A stretch of DNA of 34,017 nucleotides from an uncultured Clostridia bacterium (GTDB lineage: Bacteria > Bacillota > Clostridia > Oscillospirales > SIG627), in NCBI GenBank assembly GCA_947589595.1, contig CANQBV010000017.1, positions 1-34,017 of the forward strand. The letters run 5' to 3'. The notes beneath the pieces were generated by a model. It made no database searches. It was not told the origin of the DNA and worked only from the letters and a program-made list of their open reading frames with translations. Shown here piece after piece: positions 23,904 through 32,383 of this stretch. Position numbers and translations under genes: made by a program. Numbering within the stretch: the stretch's first letter is position 1; every line of letters begins with the position of its first letter.

Positions 23904-24443
23904 ATGGCTCGTTTATACGATGATAATAAAATTAAAGTAATGATCCTGTACTTACTGAATGAACTGGACACAAAACTTGACTTTGAAACGATTTCCGATA
24001 TTGTGGTATGGGACGGTTCGATCAATTATTTTGTTTTTACGGATTGCTTTCATCAATTGGTAAATATCGGCGCGATTGAAAAAGAAATCGACGCCGAGGG
24101 CAATATGGTGTTCTATATCAGCCGTTCCGGCAAGGAATCGTTGGAGGGCGTGGAGGACACGTTGATCGATTTTGTAAAAAATAAAATCATGCGGAGCGCC
24201 ACGCGGCTTTTGGCGTTTAAGAAAAACGGAAGTACGATCTCAACGGCGGTGGAAAAGGAAAAGGACGGCTACCTTCTGACCGCTACGATTAAAAACGCAA
24301 AGTTTAATCTGATGGAAGTCAAAATGTATCTGGACAGTCTGGAAGAAGTTGAACTGATGAAAGAAGGCTTCGATCAGCGTGCCGAACAGATTTACAGTGG
24401 TATTTTGGCGCTCTTTTCCGGCGATGCGAGGTTTTTCGGTTAA
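23904..24443 (+). CDS. DUF4364 family protein
   Basis: The 179-residue protein is recognised as DUF4364, a family widespread in Clostridia with no assigned function. The N-terminal 85 residues (DNKIKVMILYLLNELDTKLDFETISDIV, then YFVFTDCFHQLVNIGAIEKE) look like a winged-helix fold, so a DNA-binding role is plausible. CGGAGG precedes the ATG by 9 bases. It is the only plus-strand gene in the sigG element, and its TAA overlaps the stop of the truncated sigG in the opposite direction. A housekeeping-looking gene with a vegetative promoter is an unexpected cargo. Confidence 0.8.
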   Translation: MARLYDDNKIKVMILYLLNELDTKLDFETISDIVVWDGSINYFVFTDCFHQLVNIGAIEKEIDAEGNMVFYISRSGKESLEGVEDTLIDFVKNKIMRSATRLLAFKKNGSTISTAVEKEKDGYLLTATIKNAKFNLMEVKMYLDSLEEVELMKEGFDQRAEQIYSGILALFSGDARFFG

Positions 24444-25276
24444 AAGAGAAAAAAGCTCTTCACAGCCACTGTTTTTTTACAAAAAGCAGAAGAATTTTTC
24501 TTCTGCTTTTTGTTATGTACCATACCTATTTCACTGGCTACTTCCATTTGAGTTTTACCCTGAAAGAATCGTAAATTTAATATGGTTTTTTCTCGCGGGC
24601 CGAGAGTTTTAATGGCTTCGTCAAGCGCAATATTTTCCACCCAGCTTTCAGAGGTCCCTTTGGTATCGAAGATCTGATCCATTAAATAAATCGAGTCCCC
24701 GCCTTCCGAATACACCGGGTCATACAGTGAAACCGGGTCAACTACGGCGTCTAAGGCTTCCTCAATCTGTTTTTCGGAATAGGGACTAAATTCTTCCCCG
24801 ATGGCCGCCGCTTGTTGCTGTAAGCGCTCGTTCAATGCTTTACAAATCTCGGGGTTCGTTGGTTCCCGTCCGTACTGCACGGTGAGGTTTTCGCGCACAG
24901 TGAGTGCTTTATACGCCAGATCCCGCATGGAACGGCTGACACGGATCATATTATTATCCCGCAAATACCGCCGGACTTCGCCGATGATCATGGGAACGGC
25001 GTAGGTACTGAATTTCACATTCTGATCGATATCAAAATTATCCACCGCTTTGATCAGTCCTACGCACCCGACCTGAAACAAATCATCCGGATTATCGCAC
25101 CGTCTGGAAAATTTTTGGATCACGCTCAATACCAGCCGCAGATTTCCGGCAATCAGTTCATTGCGGGCTCCTTCATCCCCTTCTTTGGAACGGCGAAGGT
25201 ACTCTTCTTTTTGTTCCTCCGAAAGGGTTGGCAGGTTTGCTGTATTGATCCCCGAAACCTCTACTTTCTGGTACAT
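24440..25276 (-). CDS. sigG: SigG sigma factor, 5' part, interrupted after codon 250
   Basis: SigG drives late forespore transcription after engulfment. Residues 1-250 match SigG closely. KVEVSGINTANLP corresponds to the SigG-specific KVEICGVDTSKLP (absent from SigF). Region 2 is RLVLSVIQKFSRRCDNPDDLFQVGCVGLIKAVDNFD to NVKFSTYAVPMIIGEVRRYLRDNN. Region 4 begins GPREKTILNLRFFQGKTQMEVASEI. From residue 251 the frame runs into element sequence and ends after 28 unrelated residues (GMVHNKKQKK...), so the -35 recognition helix is missing and the product should not read promoters. GGGAGGTGA, a near-perfect ribosome binding site, precedes ATG. Restored length would be 272 residues against 260 in Bacillus; the extra residues lie around 150-168. 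Confidence 0.94.
   Translation of the reverse strand: MYQKVEVSGINTANLPTLSEEQKEEYLRRSKEGDEGARNELIAGNLRLVLSVIQKFSRRCDNPDDLFQVGCVGLIKAVDNFDIDQNVKFSTYAVPMIIGEVRRYLRDNNMIRVSRSMRDLAYKALTVRENLTVQYGREPTNPEICKALNERLQQQAAAIGEEFSPYSEKQIEEALDAVVDPVSLYDPVYSEGGDSIYLMDQIFDTKGTSESWVENIALDEAIKTLGPREKTILNLRFFQGKTQMEVASEIGMVHNKKQKKNSSAFCKKTVAVKSFFLF
24486..24511. terminator. Bidirectional terminator at the left end of the element
   Basis: GCAGAAGAA (24486-24494), loop TTT, TTCTTCTGC (24498-24506), flanked by AAAAA and TTTTT, so it works on both strands. It ends DUF4364 transcripts (plus) and truncated sigG transcripts (minus) and would keep sigG-driven transcription from entering the element. It abuts the attachment arm. 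Confidence 0.88.
24508..24550 (-). other. Element left end attachment site
   Basis: On the minus strand sigG sequence GCCAGTGAAATA is followed by the core GGTAT (24526-24522), GGTA and the arm CATAACAAAA (24517-24508). Joined to the right end, the two arms form a perfect 10-bp inverted repeat whose centre is the GG of the core. Confidence 0.85.
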
Positions 25277-25298
25277 AAAATCACCTCCCTTATGCTTC

Positions 25299-25326
25299 TA
25301 TTATTTCCAAAATTGGAGAATCATTC
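25299..25326 (-). promoter_or_regulatory. Possible forespore-type promoter of sigG
   Basis: GGAAATAATA (25308-25299) fits the SigF -10 pattern GGnnAnAHTR exactly. GAATG (25326-25322) fits the SigG-type -35 (G-H-A-T-R) but is 16 bases from the AATAATA heptamer, one or two fewer than usual. Initiation near 25292 would leave a very short leader directly before the strong ribosome binding site. Confidence 0.35.
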
Positions 25327-25396
25327 CGTCCAAGTTTTACCAGAAAGTTAATTTTTTAGAAAAATACCTGTTTATTCTTTATTTTTTATAAAGATG

Positions 25397-25405
25397 TGTT
25401 ACAAT
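25397..25405 (+). promoter_or_regulatory. Extended -10 promoter of trxA
   Basis: TGT followed by TACAAT (25400-25405) is an extended -10. No good -35 is visible; the best hexamer at normal spacing is CTTTAT. The start point would lie near 25412, just before AAGGAGG of trxA. Confidence 0.55.
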
Positions 25406-25429
25406 AAAGACGAAAAGGAGGAATAACAC

Positions 25430-25741
25430 ATGGCAGAGATTCAAATTACAAAAGATAATTTTGAAGAAGAGGTTCTGAATTCCTCTCTTCCTGTATTGGT
25501 AGATTTTTGGGCGGCCTGGTGCGGGCCTTGCAAAATGCTCTCCCCCATTGTAGCGGAAATCGCCGAGGAGGAGAAAGCGCGTGTGAAGGTCGGCAAAATC
25601 AACATCGACGAGGAAATGGATTTAGCCATGCAGTATGGCGTGCAAAGTATTCCTACCGTGCTGATTTTCAACCAAGGCGAGGTAGTAGAACGCTCCGTTG
25701 GGTATGTCCCGAAAGAAGAGCTTTTATCTCTGATTCCGTAA
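25430..25741 (+). CDS. trxA: Thioredoxin
   Basis: The 103-residue cytoplasmic disulfide reductase has the active site WAAWCGPCKM near residue 30 and the cis-proline segment SIPTVLIF, both canonical. AAAGGAGG precedes ATG by 8 bases. It is monocistronic: its own promoter upstream and a terminator immediately downstream. It is divergent from sigG across 153 bases. No thioredoxin reductase gene is nearby. Confidence 0.97.
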   Translation: MAEIQITKDNFEEEVLNSSLPVLVDFWAAWCGPCKMLSPIVAEIAEEEKARVKVGKINIDEEMDLAMQYGVQSIPTVLIFNQGEVVERSVGYVPKEELLSLIP

Positions 25742-25753
25742 TTGGAACAAAAA

Positions 25754-25780
25754 AGCCGTGAATTTTTTCACGGCTTTTTT
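25754..25780. terminator. Bidirectional terminator between trxA and the lipoprotein gene
   Basis: AGCCGTGAA (25754-25762), loop TTTT, TTCACGGCT (25767-25775), with A-tract upstream (25749-25753) and TTTTT downstream. It serves trxA on the plus strand and the convergent pyr/fhs/lipoprotein transcript on the minus strand. Confidence 0.92.
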
Positions 25781-25783
25781 CTT

Positions 25784-26341
25784 TCAGAAAATTTCATAGT
25801 AATAGAAGTGATCGGTAATTTTTTCGGTGTAGAAGGTCATTGTAGAGGAAAAACCGGTCTTTTGAGTAAAGACGAAGCCGTCTCCTCTTTCGGTAAGAGC
25901 GGCAGTCGGATCGCCCAGATAAAGCGGCCGATCTTCGGATACGTAGTAAATTCCGTAATCATAGTTTCTGCCGGGCTTACACATATCAAACGAACAGATT
26001 AAAAGCTCATCCCTTCGCACCAGATCGATCAATTTGACGGAGCAATTTTCACTAAGGGAAGAAAAATACGAACTGGTATACTTTTCGCAGGTATTCTCTT
26101 CCATATTCATCAAATATAGCCCTGTAAGCTCACCGATTTCATCCGGCGCATAGTACACGGTGGAAGAAACCAGGCAATCGAAAGGATGAAGACTGGTTTC
26201 CTCGACCGCCAAAAGGAACAAATCCTCATAATCCAGGAAATTGGAAACCGTGCTGGTCTCTTCCGGAATATAAGACTGCATGGAACAGGAGGACAATATC
26301 AATGTCAGAAAAGCAAGAAGCCAGGCAATGGTCTTTTTCAT
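25784..26341 (-). CDS. Predicted lipoprotein, function unknown
   Basis: The 185-residue product begins MKKTIAWLLAFLTLILSSCS, a lipoprotein signal peptide with lipobox LSSC, so Cys would be lipidated and LspA would cut before it. The mature part has no recognised domain; it is rich in Tyr, Glu and Asp and contains several short strand-like segments (VYYAPDEIGELTGLYLMNME, YGIYYVSEDRPLYLGD). ATG 26341 is chosen because AAAGGG lies 6 bases upstream and the signal peptide starts there; an in-frame ATG at 26356 lacks a site. It is 17 bases after fhs and ends the operon. Confidence 0.75.
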   Translation of the reverse strand: MKKTIAWLLAFLTLILSSCSMQSYIPEETSTVSNFLDYEDLFLLAVEETSLHPFDCLVSSTVYYAPDEIGELTGLYLMNMEENTCEKYTSSYFSSLSENCSVKLIDLVRRDELLICSFDMCKPGRNYDYGIYYVSEDRPLYLGDPTAALTERGDGFVFTQKTGFSSTMTFYTEKITDHFYYYEIF

Positions 26342-26358
26342 AGACTTCCCTTTCATTA

Positions 26359-28035
26359 TTAGAATAAGCCGGTGATTCTGCCGTTGTCATCCACATCGAT
26401 TTTTTCGGCCGCCGGAACCTTGGGAAGCCCCGGCATGGTGAGAATATCGCCGGTCAAAACAACAAGGAACCCGGCGCCGGCAGATACCTTGACATTTTTC
26501 ACCGTAACTGAAAAGTTTTTCGGTGCTCCGAGCTTGGAAGGATCGTCGGAAAAGCTATACTGCGTTTTGGCAATGCAGACCGGGAGTTTATCAAATCCGA
26601 GCTCCGTCAGTTTTTCGATCTGCTTTTTCGCAGACGGCAGAACCGTAATTCCGTCGCCGCCGTAAACCTTTTGCACCACGGCAGTAATTTTATCTTCTAT
26701 GCTGCCGCAGAGCTCGTAGGAAAAGGTGAACTTGCCTTTTTCTTCCTCACAAAGGCGCACCACTTCCCGGGCAAGCGCTTCTCCGCCTTTGCCGCCTTCC
26801 GCCCACACGGTAGAAAGCACGGTATTGACGCCGAGCCGACGGCATTTGGTGATGATCGATTCAATTTCCGCATCGGTATCGGTAGGAAAGCGATTGACCG
26901 CCACAACACAGGGCAGTCCGTATACATTTTTGATATTGGAAACATGGCGCAGAAGATTCGGAATTCCCTTTTCCAGTGCTTCCAGGTCTTCGTCTGCAAG
27001 CTCGGATTTGGCTTTTCCGCCGTGCATTTTTAAGGCACGTACCGTTGCTACGACCACAACGGCGTCGGGCGTCAGCCCCGCCATGCGGCATTTGATATCC
27101 AAAAATTTCTCCGCGCCCAAGTCCGCGCCGAAGCCGGCTTCGGTAACGGTGTAATCCCCCATTTTTAACGCCAATTTGGTGGCGATAACGGAATTGCATC
27201 CATGGGCAATATTGGCAAAGGGACCGCCGTGCACAAAGGCGGGCGTGCCCTCCAGAGTTTGTACCAGATTGGGCTTCATGGCGTCTTTCAGCAGCGCGGT
27301 CATCGCGCCCACGGCTTTCAGATCGCCGGCAGTAACGGGTTTTTCATCATAGGTATAGCCTACAATGATGCGGGAAAGGCGCTCTTTTAAATCACGAATC
27401 GAATTCGAAAGGCAAAATACGGCCATGATCTCGCTGGCAACCGTAATATCGAAGCCATCCTCACGCGGAGTGCCGTTTGCCTTGCCGCCCAATCCGTCGA
27501 CCAAAAAGCGCAATTGACGGTCATTCATATCTACGCAGCGTTTCCAGGTGATTTTGCGCGGATCGATACCGAGCGCATTTCCCTGTTGAATGTGATTATC
27601 CAGCATGGCAGCCAGAAGATTGTTCGCAGCGCCGATGGCATGAAAATCGCCGGTGAAATGCAGGTTAATGTCTTCCATTGGCACGACCTGGGCGTACCCG
27701 CCGCCGGCAGCGCCGCCCTTGATACCGAATACCGGGCCGAGCGATGGCTCACGCAGGGCGACCGTAACGTCTTTTCCGATTCGTTTCAGCCCGTCTGCCA
27801 GACCGATCGTGGTCGTGGTTTTTCCTTCACCGGCAGGGGTGGGAGTGATGGCAGTCACCAGGATCAATTTTCCGTTTTCCCGTTTGCTTTCATTTAAGAG
27901 CGCAAGATCGATCTTAGCTTTGTATTTTCCGTATGGCTCTAAATATTTTTCATCGACGTGTGCTTTTTCGGCAACTTCCGTGATCGGAAGCATTTTGCAA
28001 TTCTGCGCAATTTCAATATCACTGAGTTGTTTCAT
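26359..28035 (-). CDS. fhs: Formate-tetrahydrofolate ligase
   Basis: Fhs makes 10-formyl-tetrahydrofolate from formate, ATP and tetrahydrofolate. The 558 residues have normal length. The P-loop is [18 protein letters not shown] near residue 68. [38 protein letters not shown], and [14 protein letters not shown] are characteristic. AAGGAG precedes ATG. It follows pyrI by 23 bases at the end of the pyrimidine operon. Its product is the substrate of PurN and the AICAR transformylase encoded at the start of this window. Confidence 0.97.
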   Translation of the reverse strand: MKQLSDIEIAQNCKMLPITEVAEKAHVDEKYLEPYGKYKAKIDLALLNESKRENGKLILVTAITPTPAGEGKTTTTIGLADGLKRIGKDVTVALREPSLGPVFGIKGGAAGGGYAQVVPMEDINLHFTGDFHAIGAANNLLAAMLDNHIQQGNALGIDPRKITWKRCVDMNDRQLRFLVDGLGGKANGTPREDGFDITVASEIMAVFCLSNSIRDLKERLSRIIVGYTYDEKPVTAGDLKAVGAMTALLKDAMKPNLVQTLEGTPAFVHGGPFANIAHGCNSVIATKLALKMGDYTVTEAGFGADLGAEKFLDIKCRMAGLTPDAVVVVATVRALKMHGGKAKSELADEDLEALEKGIPNLLRHVSNIKNVYGLPCVVAVNRFPTDTDAEIESIITKCRRLGVNTVLSTVWAEGGKGGEALAREVVRLCEEEKGKFTFSYELCGSIEDKITAVVQKVYGGDGITVLPSAKKQIEKLTELGFDKLPVCIAKTQYSFSDDPSKLGAPKNFSVTVKNVKVSAGAGFLVVLTGDILTMPGLPKVPAAEKIDVDDNGRITGLF

Positions 28036-28058
28036 AAAGTTCTCCTTTTATTTCCTTT

Positions 28059-28475
28059 TTAATTCGCTTTTGTTTCGCAATAGATACAGCGATAAATCTT
28101 ATGTTCCTTATCCGTCAGTTTGAAAATGTGATCCAGATCCTGCTCGGTGGAAGTGATACAGCGCGGGTTTTTGCAGCGGATCACGTTGGTAAGCTGCTCC
28201 GGCATGGGAACGGTGCGTTTTTCCACCAAAAGATTATCTTGGATAATATTGATCGTGGCGCCGGGGTCAACATAGCCGATGACGTCTAAATCCAATTCGA
28301 TTTTGGAATCGATTTTGATGATATCTTTTTTTCCCATCTTACGGCTGGGAACGTTTTTGATAATCGCTACCGAACAGGAAAGCGCATCCAGGCCCAATAG
28401 CTGATAGAGCCGCATTCCGTTCCCGGCGGCGATATGGTCGATCACGATCCCGTTTTTAATGCTGTCGATATTCAT
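28059..28475 (-). CDS. pyrI: Aspartate carbamoyltransferase regulatory subunit
   Basis: The 138-residue chain has an N-terminal nucleotide-binding domain ([24 protein letters not shown]) and a C-terminal zinc domain with four cysteines in CKNPRC and CIYC. In E. coli this subunit binds CTP or ATP and assembles with PyrB into a 6+6 holoenzyme. Its presence means carbamoyltransferase is probably feedback controlled. It overlaps pyrB by 4 bases. It is slightly shorter than the 153-residue E. coli protein. Confidence 0.95.
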   Translation of the reverse strand: MNIDSIKNGIVIDHIAAGNGMRLYQLLGLDALSCSVAIIKNVPSRKMGKKDIIKIDSKIELDLDVIGYVDPGATINIIQDNLLVEKRTVPMPEQLTNVIRCKNPRCITSTEQDLDHIFKLTDKEHKIYRCIYCETKAN

Positions 28476-29389
28476 ACCTGAACCTCCAGAAGCTTTAAAA
28501 TCAGCGCCATGCGGATATATCTTCCGAAATGCGCCTGCTTAAAATAGCAGGCTCGCGGGTCGGAATCAATGGCGGTGGAAATTTCATTCACGCGCGGCAA
28601 AGGATGCAGAACGCACATGTCTTTTTTTGCAAGCTTCATCTTTTCTTCGGTGAGGATGTAGAAATCCTTTAAACGCAGATAGTCTTCCTCATTGAAAAAG
28701 CGCTCTTTCTGAACGCGCGTCATATATAAAAGATCCAGATCGCCGATCACTTCCTCCAGCGATTCGCTTTGAATATACTCAATGCCTTTGGCTTTGATGT
28801 ATTCCTGCTTGACAAAGCTGGGGAGCTTTAATTCTTCGGGAGAAATCAAAACAAAGCGGATTCCGGCATAGCGCGACATAGCGCCGATCAGAGAATGCAC
28901 GGTTCTGCCGAATTTCAAATCTCCGCATAGGCCGATCGTGAGATTGGAAAATCTGCCCTTTTCGTGGTAAATGGTCAAAAGGTCGGTCAGCGTTTGCGTA
29001 GGGTGGTAATGGCCGCCGTCGCCGGCGTTGATAATCGGCACCGTGGCGTGCGCGGAAGCCACCAGAGGCGCGCCTTCTTTGGGGTGGCGCATGGCAATGA
29101 TATCGGCATAGCCGCTGACGACGGCAACGGTATCGGCAACGCTCTCACCTTTAGAGGCGGAGCTGGAAGCTGCCTCCGAAAATCCCAGCACATTCCCGCC
29201 CAAAGACAGCATGGCCGATTCAAAGCTGAGTCGAGTACGGGTGGACGGTTCAAAAAAGAGGGTTGCCAGAATTTTGTGCCGGCAAGCATCCTGATATTTC
29301 TGCGGATCGGCAATGATATCGTCGGCAAGAGAAATGAGTTCTTCGATTTCCTCTACGGAAAGATCCATGATATTAATGAGGTTTCTCAT
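28472..29389 (-). CDS. pyrB: Aspartate carbamoyltransferase catalytic subunit
   Basis: PyrB joins carbamoyl phosphate and aspartate, the first committed pyrimidine step. The 305 residues include the carbamoyl phosphate motif [16 protein letters not shown], the Ser-Lys loop [27 protein letters not shown], and HPLPRVNEI. It overlaps pyrE upstream and pyrI downstream, by 4 bases each, so the three are tightly coupled. Confidence 0.97.
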   Translation of the reverse strand: MRNLINIMDLSVEEIEELISLADDIIADPQKYQDACRHKILATLFFEPSTRTRLSFESAMLSLGGNVLGFSEAASSSASKGESVADTVAVVSGYADIIAMRHPKEGAPLVASAHATVPIINAGDGGHYHPTQTLTDLLTIYHEKGRFSNLTIGLCGDLKFGRTVHSLIGAMSRYAGIRFVLISPEELKLPSFVKQEYIKAKGIEYIQSESLEEVIGDLDLLYMTRVQKERFFNEEDYLRLKDFYILTEEKMKLAKKDMCVLHPLPRVNEISTAIDSDPRACYFKQAHFGRYIRMALILKLLEVQV

Positions 29390-30033
29390 TGTTTCGCTCC
29401 GATCCAGGATTCATCGGCAGGGTTGTTGCGGAACGCAATCAAACGTGCAATATCCTCGGGCTGAATATAGCTTTCCTCGGCGGCGATTTGCGCAATGCAG
29501 TCAAAATCCGTCAGGCTGATATTTTTTACGTTGGCCTCCTGTAAACGGGTTCGCCCTTTTTGCATGCCGTAGGTGAAAATGCTGACAACGCCCAGCACCT
29601 CAGCACCGGCCTCACGCAGGACGTTGACCACTTCGATCACGCTGCCTCCGGTCGAGATCAGATCCTCTACCACCACAACCTTTTGCCCTTTTTCCAGTTT
29701 TCCCTCGATTTGGTTTTGGCGGCCGTGATCCTTAGCGCCCGAGCGCACATAGCCCATGGGAAGATTCATCAAATGTGCGGTGATTGCAGCGTGCGCAATC
29801 CCGGCGGTGGAAGTACCCATCAAAACCTCGGCTTCCGGGTAATGCTGCAGAATCAGTTCCTTGAGTCCGTTTTCCACATCGCTGCGTACCGCGGGCGCGG
29901 TGAGCGTCAAACGGTTGTCGCAATAGACCGGACTTTTAATGCCGCTCGCCCAGGTGAAGGGTTCATCGGGACGGAAAAACACCGCCTGAATGGAAAGCAG
30001 GTCTTTGGCGATTTTTCTTTGCAATTCTGTCAT
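29386..30033 (-). CDS. pyrE: Orotate phosphoribosyltransferase
   Basis: PyrE makes OMP from orotate and PRPP. The 215 residues have [14 protein letters not shown] near the N-terminus, [11 protein letters not shown] and the PRPP-binding [23 protein letters not shown]-like sequence lies before the ATG. It is 12 bases after pyrF and overlaps pyrB by 4 bases. Confidence 0.97.
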   Translation of the reverse strand: MTELQRKIAKDLLSIQAVFFRPDEPFTWASGIKSPVYCDNRLTLTAPAVRSDVENGLKELILQHYPEAEVLMGTSTAGIAHAAITAHLMNLPMGYVRSGAKDHGRQNQIEGKLEKGQKVVVVEDLISTGGSVIEVVNVLREAGAEVLGVVSIFTYGMQKGRTRLQEANVKNISLTDFDCIAQIAAEESYIQPEDIARLIAFRNNPADESWIGAKQ

Positions 30034-30045
30034 CGTATTTACTCC

Positions 30046-30744
30046 TTAATCCACAAATTCCGAAACACATCTCCGGTAGGCCGCTACCGGATCGGCGGCG
30101 GCGGTAATCGGTCTGCCCACGACGATGTAGTCCGAGCCGATTTTCTTCGCTTCGGCCGGAGTCATGATCCGTTTCTGGTCGCCTTTGTCATCATCGCAAA
30201 AACGAACGCCGGGCGTTACTGTTAAAAAGCGGTTTCCGCAAAGCGTATGCACCTTCTCTGCCTCCAGTGGAGAGCAGACAACGCCGTCCAGCCCGGCTTT
30301 TTTTGCGTTTTCAGCGTAATGCATGACGACCCGGTCAATCGGTTCGCGGATCCAAAGGTCGTTTTCCATGCTTTCCTGATCGGTGGAGGTAAGCTGCGTG
30401 ACAGCGATCAAAAGCGGTCTGCTGCCGTCCGGACGGGTCAATCCCTCCAGTGCGGCTTCCATCATGCGCACGGTACCGCCGGCGTGGAGATTGCACATAT
30501 CCACATCAAGGCGACTGAGTACCCGCATAGCCTTCTGCACGGTGTTGGGGATATCGTGCAGCTTTAAATCCAAAAAGATTTGATGTCCTCTTTTTTTGAT
30601 TTCCCGAATGATTTCCGGTCCCTCGGCATAAAAAAGCTCCATACCGATTTTTAAATACGGTTTTTCTTTCCGGAATTGATCAAGAAAAGCAAAGGTTTCT
30701 TCTTTTCCGGAAAAATCGCAGGCAATGATAACGTCTTTCCCCAT
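30046..30744 (-). CDS. pyrF: Orotidine 5'-phosphate decarboxylase
   Basis: PyrF decarboxylates OMP to UMP. The 232 residues have the short TIM-barrel form. The catalytic charged network lies in FLDLKLHDIPNTV; VTPGVRF and YIVVGRPITAAADP form the phosphate site. Its ATG overlaps the pyrD stop by one base (TGATG), indicating coupled translation. Confidence 0.97.
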   Translation of the reverse strand: MGKDVIIACDFSGKEETFAFLDQFRKEKPYLKIGMELFYAEGPEIIREIKKRGHQIFLDLKLHDIPNTVQKAMRVLSRLDVDMCNLHAGGTVRMMEAALEGLTRPDGSRPLLIAVTQLTSTDQESMENDLWIREPIDRVVMHYAENAKKAGLDGVVCSPLEAEKVHTLCGNRFLTVTPGVRFCDDDKGDQKRIMTPAEAKKIGSDYIVVGRPITAAADPVAAYRRCVSEFVD

Positions 30745-31655
30745 CAGTGGGCACCTCCTATAATTTCTTTCAGTGAATTGATTTTATATTTATCCATAAC
30801 GGCAGGCAGTTCTTCAATGATCTTTTGGCAAATAAAAGGATCAACCAGGTTTGCAGCGCCGACTTCCACCGCTGCAGCGCCGGCGAGCATCATTTCGATG
30901 ACGTCTTCCGCAGAGCAGACGCCGCCCATTCCGACAACCGGAATCGAAACAGCGCCGGCAACCTGATACACCATGCGCAGTGCGACCGGGAAAATTGCCG
31001 GTCCGGAAAAACCGCCCATGGTATTGGCAATCACGGGGCGCTTTGTTTTCAGATCGATCCGCATGCCCAATAAGGTATTGATCAAGCTGATCCCATCCGC
31101 TCCGGCGTCTTCACAGGCTTTTGCGATGGAAACAATGTCCGTTACATTCGGAGAAAGCTTCATAATCACAGGCTTTGTGGTAACCTTTTTAACGGCACGC
31201 GTCACCTCTGCCGCCGCTTTCGGATCGGTGCCGAAGCTCATCCCGCCGCCATGCACGTTCGGGCAGCTGACATTCACTTCAAACCAGCCGATCTGATCGC
31301 ACGGATTCAGCTTTTGGCAGGTTTCGGCATATTCCTCTGCCGAAAAGCCGCTCACGTTGGCGATCACTTTTTTGGAAAAGAATCGCGAGAGCTTTGGTAA
31401 TTCTTCGGAAATAACCTTATCGACGCCGGGGTTCTGCAGTCCGACAGCGTTGATCAACCCGGCGGTACAATCGGCAATACGCGGGGGCGGATTGCCGAAA
31501 CGCGGGGCAAGAGTCGTGCCTTTAAAGGAAAAGGAGCCAAGGATATTGATATCGTAAAGCTCGGCAAATTCATAGCCGTAGCCAAAGGTGCCGCTGGCGG
31601 GAATGACGGGGTTTTCCAGTTCGATCCCGCAGAGATCAATGCTCATTTTTCCCAT
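30744..31655 (-). CDS. pyrD: Dihydroorotate dehydrogenase class 1B, catalytic subunit
   Basis: The FMN subunit oxidises dihydroorotate to orotate in the cytoplasm. The 303 residues carry NPVIPASGTFGYG, VNVSCPNVHGGG with the class 1 catalytic cysteine, KLSPNVTDI, NTMGGFSGPAI, and GMGGVCSAEDVIEMMLAGA. Adjacent pyrK shows it is the NAD-linked 1B type. GGAGGAG precedes ATG 31655, and the start lies 13 bases inside pyrK. Confidence 0.97.
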   Translation of the reverse strand: MGKMSIDLCGIELENPVIPASGTFGYGYEFAELYDINILGSFSFKGTTLAPRFGNPPPRIADCTAGLINAVGLQNPGVDKVISEELPKLSRFFSKKVIANVSGFSAEEYAETCQKLNPCDQIGWFEVNVSCPNVHGGGMSFGTDPKAAAEVTRAVKKVTTKPVIMKLSPNVTDIVSIAKACEDAGADGISLINTLLGMRIDLKTKRPVIANTMGGFSGPAIFPVALRMVYQVAGAVSIPVVGMGGVCSAEDVIEMMLAGAAAVEVGAANLVDPFICQKIIEELPAVMDKYKINSLKEIIGGAH

Positions 31656-32380
31656 AAGATCTCCTCCCTTTCCAGAACCGGTCCTTCCTTGCAGATGCGT
31701 TTATTGCCGGTCAGTGTTTTACAGGAGCAGCCCATGCAGGCGCCGAAGCCACAGCCCATGCGTTCTTCAAAGCTGTACTGACCGCCCGTTTTGGCAATGC
31801 TTTCAATTGCGCGGAACATGGGCATCGGCCCACAGGTATAGAAATAGCTGTAAGCGAGTCCTGCCATGGCATCGGTCACAAAGCCTTTCTGCCCGAAAGT
31901 ACCGTCTACGGTCGTTACAAAGAGGGGGACACCGAGCGCACGAAATTCTTCCTCGTAAAAGACTTCATCTTTTGAGCCGAATCCCAGCACGACCGTGGGC
32001 CTTTTGCTTTCCGCAAGCAGCTTTTTGCAAAGCCCGTACAGCGGCGGCACCCCAACTCCTCCGCCGATCAGTAAAGGAGTTTCCCCACTCTTTTCTGTGG
32101 AATAGCCGTTTCCGAGCGGAATCAGCAGATCGAGCTTTTGACCGACACCCAGTTTGCTCATAATTTCCGTTCCGGCGCCGACTTTCTTATAGATCAGCGT
32201 CAGTGAGTTCCGGCTGTAGTCGCAAATCGAAATCGGACGGCGCAGAAACAGTGAATCCAGGCGAATATTGACAAATTGACCGGGGCGCGACACGCCGGAA
32301 GCATCGCCGGAGAGCTCCATTTTATAAACGTCTTTGGCGATTTTTATATTTTGAATAACAGTAAAGACTTTTTGTTCCAT
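31643..32380 (-). CDS. pyrK: Dihydroorotate dehydrogenase electron transfer subunit
   Basis: The 245-residue subunit passes electrons from PyrD to NAD+. RRPISICDYS is the FAD-binding motif, LLIGGGVGVPPLYGLCKKL the NAD-binding loop. The 2Fe-2S ligands are in ERMGCGFGACMGCSC plus a later Cys in KRICKEGPV. AAGGAT precedes the ATG. It starts 3 bases after the carB stop. Confidence 0.96.
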   Translation of the reverse strand: MEQKVFTVIQNIKIAKDVYKMELSGDASGVSRPGQFVNIRLDSLFLRRPISICDYSRNSLTLIYKKVGAGTEIMSKLGVGQKLDLLIPLGNGYSTEKSGETPLLIGGGVGVPPLYGLCKKLLAESKRPTVVLGFGSKDEVFYEEEFRALGVPLFVTTVDGTFGQKGFVTDAMAGLAYSYFYTCGPMPMFRAIESIAKTGGQYSFEERMGCGFGACMGCSCKTLTGNKRICKEGPVLEREEILWEK

Positions 32381-32383
32381 GCT

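Larger units (their letters stand above)
21630..24526 (-). mobile_element. Intervening element splitting sigG (skin-like, 2,892 bp)
   Basis: The boundaries are the two copies of GGTAT (minus strand 24526-24522 and 21634-21630). Upstream sequence encodes SigG to residue 250 (...MEVASEI) and downstream sequence encodes GISQAQVSRLEK..., so deleting one repeat unit (2,892 bp, a multiple of three) gives an uninterrupted SigG. Inside are a large serine recombinase, a 50-residue protein, a SASP gene and a DUF4364 gene. Known parallels are the sigK skin elements of Bacillus subtilis and Clostridioides difficile and the spsM-interrupting prophage; I do not know of one in sigG. Structure and restoration are seen directly; excision in vivo is inferred. 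Confidence 0.9.

Noticed and set aside
24440-25276. Truncated SigG as a functional short sigma factor
   Set aside because: The recognition helix of region 4.2 is missing and replaced by unrelated residues, while the genuine tail is present nearby; interruption explains the data better.
24440-25276. Identification of the split gene as sigF instead of sigG
   Set aside because: The N-terminal KVEVSGINTANLP, FFQGKTQMEVA and the ISQAQVSRLEKGAL tail match SigG; SigF has a different N-terminus and YYKDQTQSEVA.
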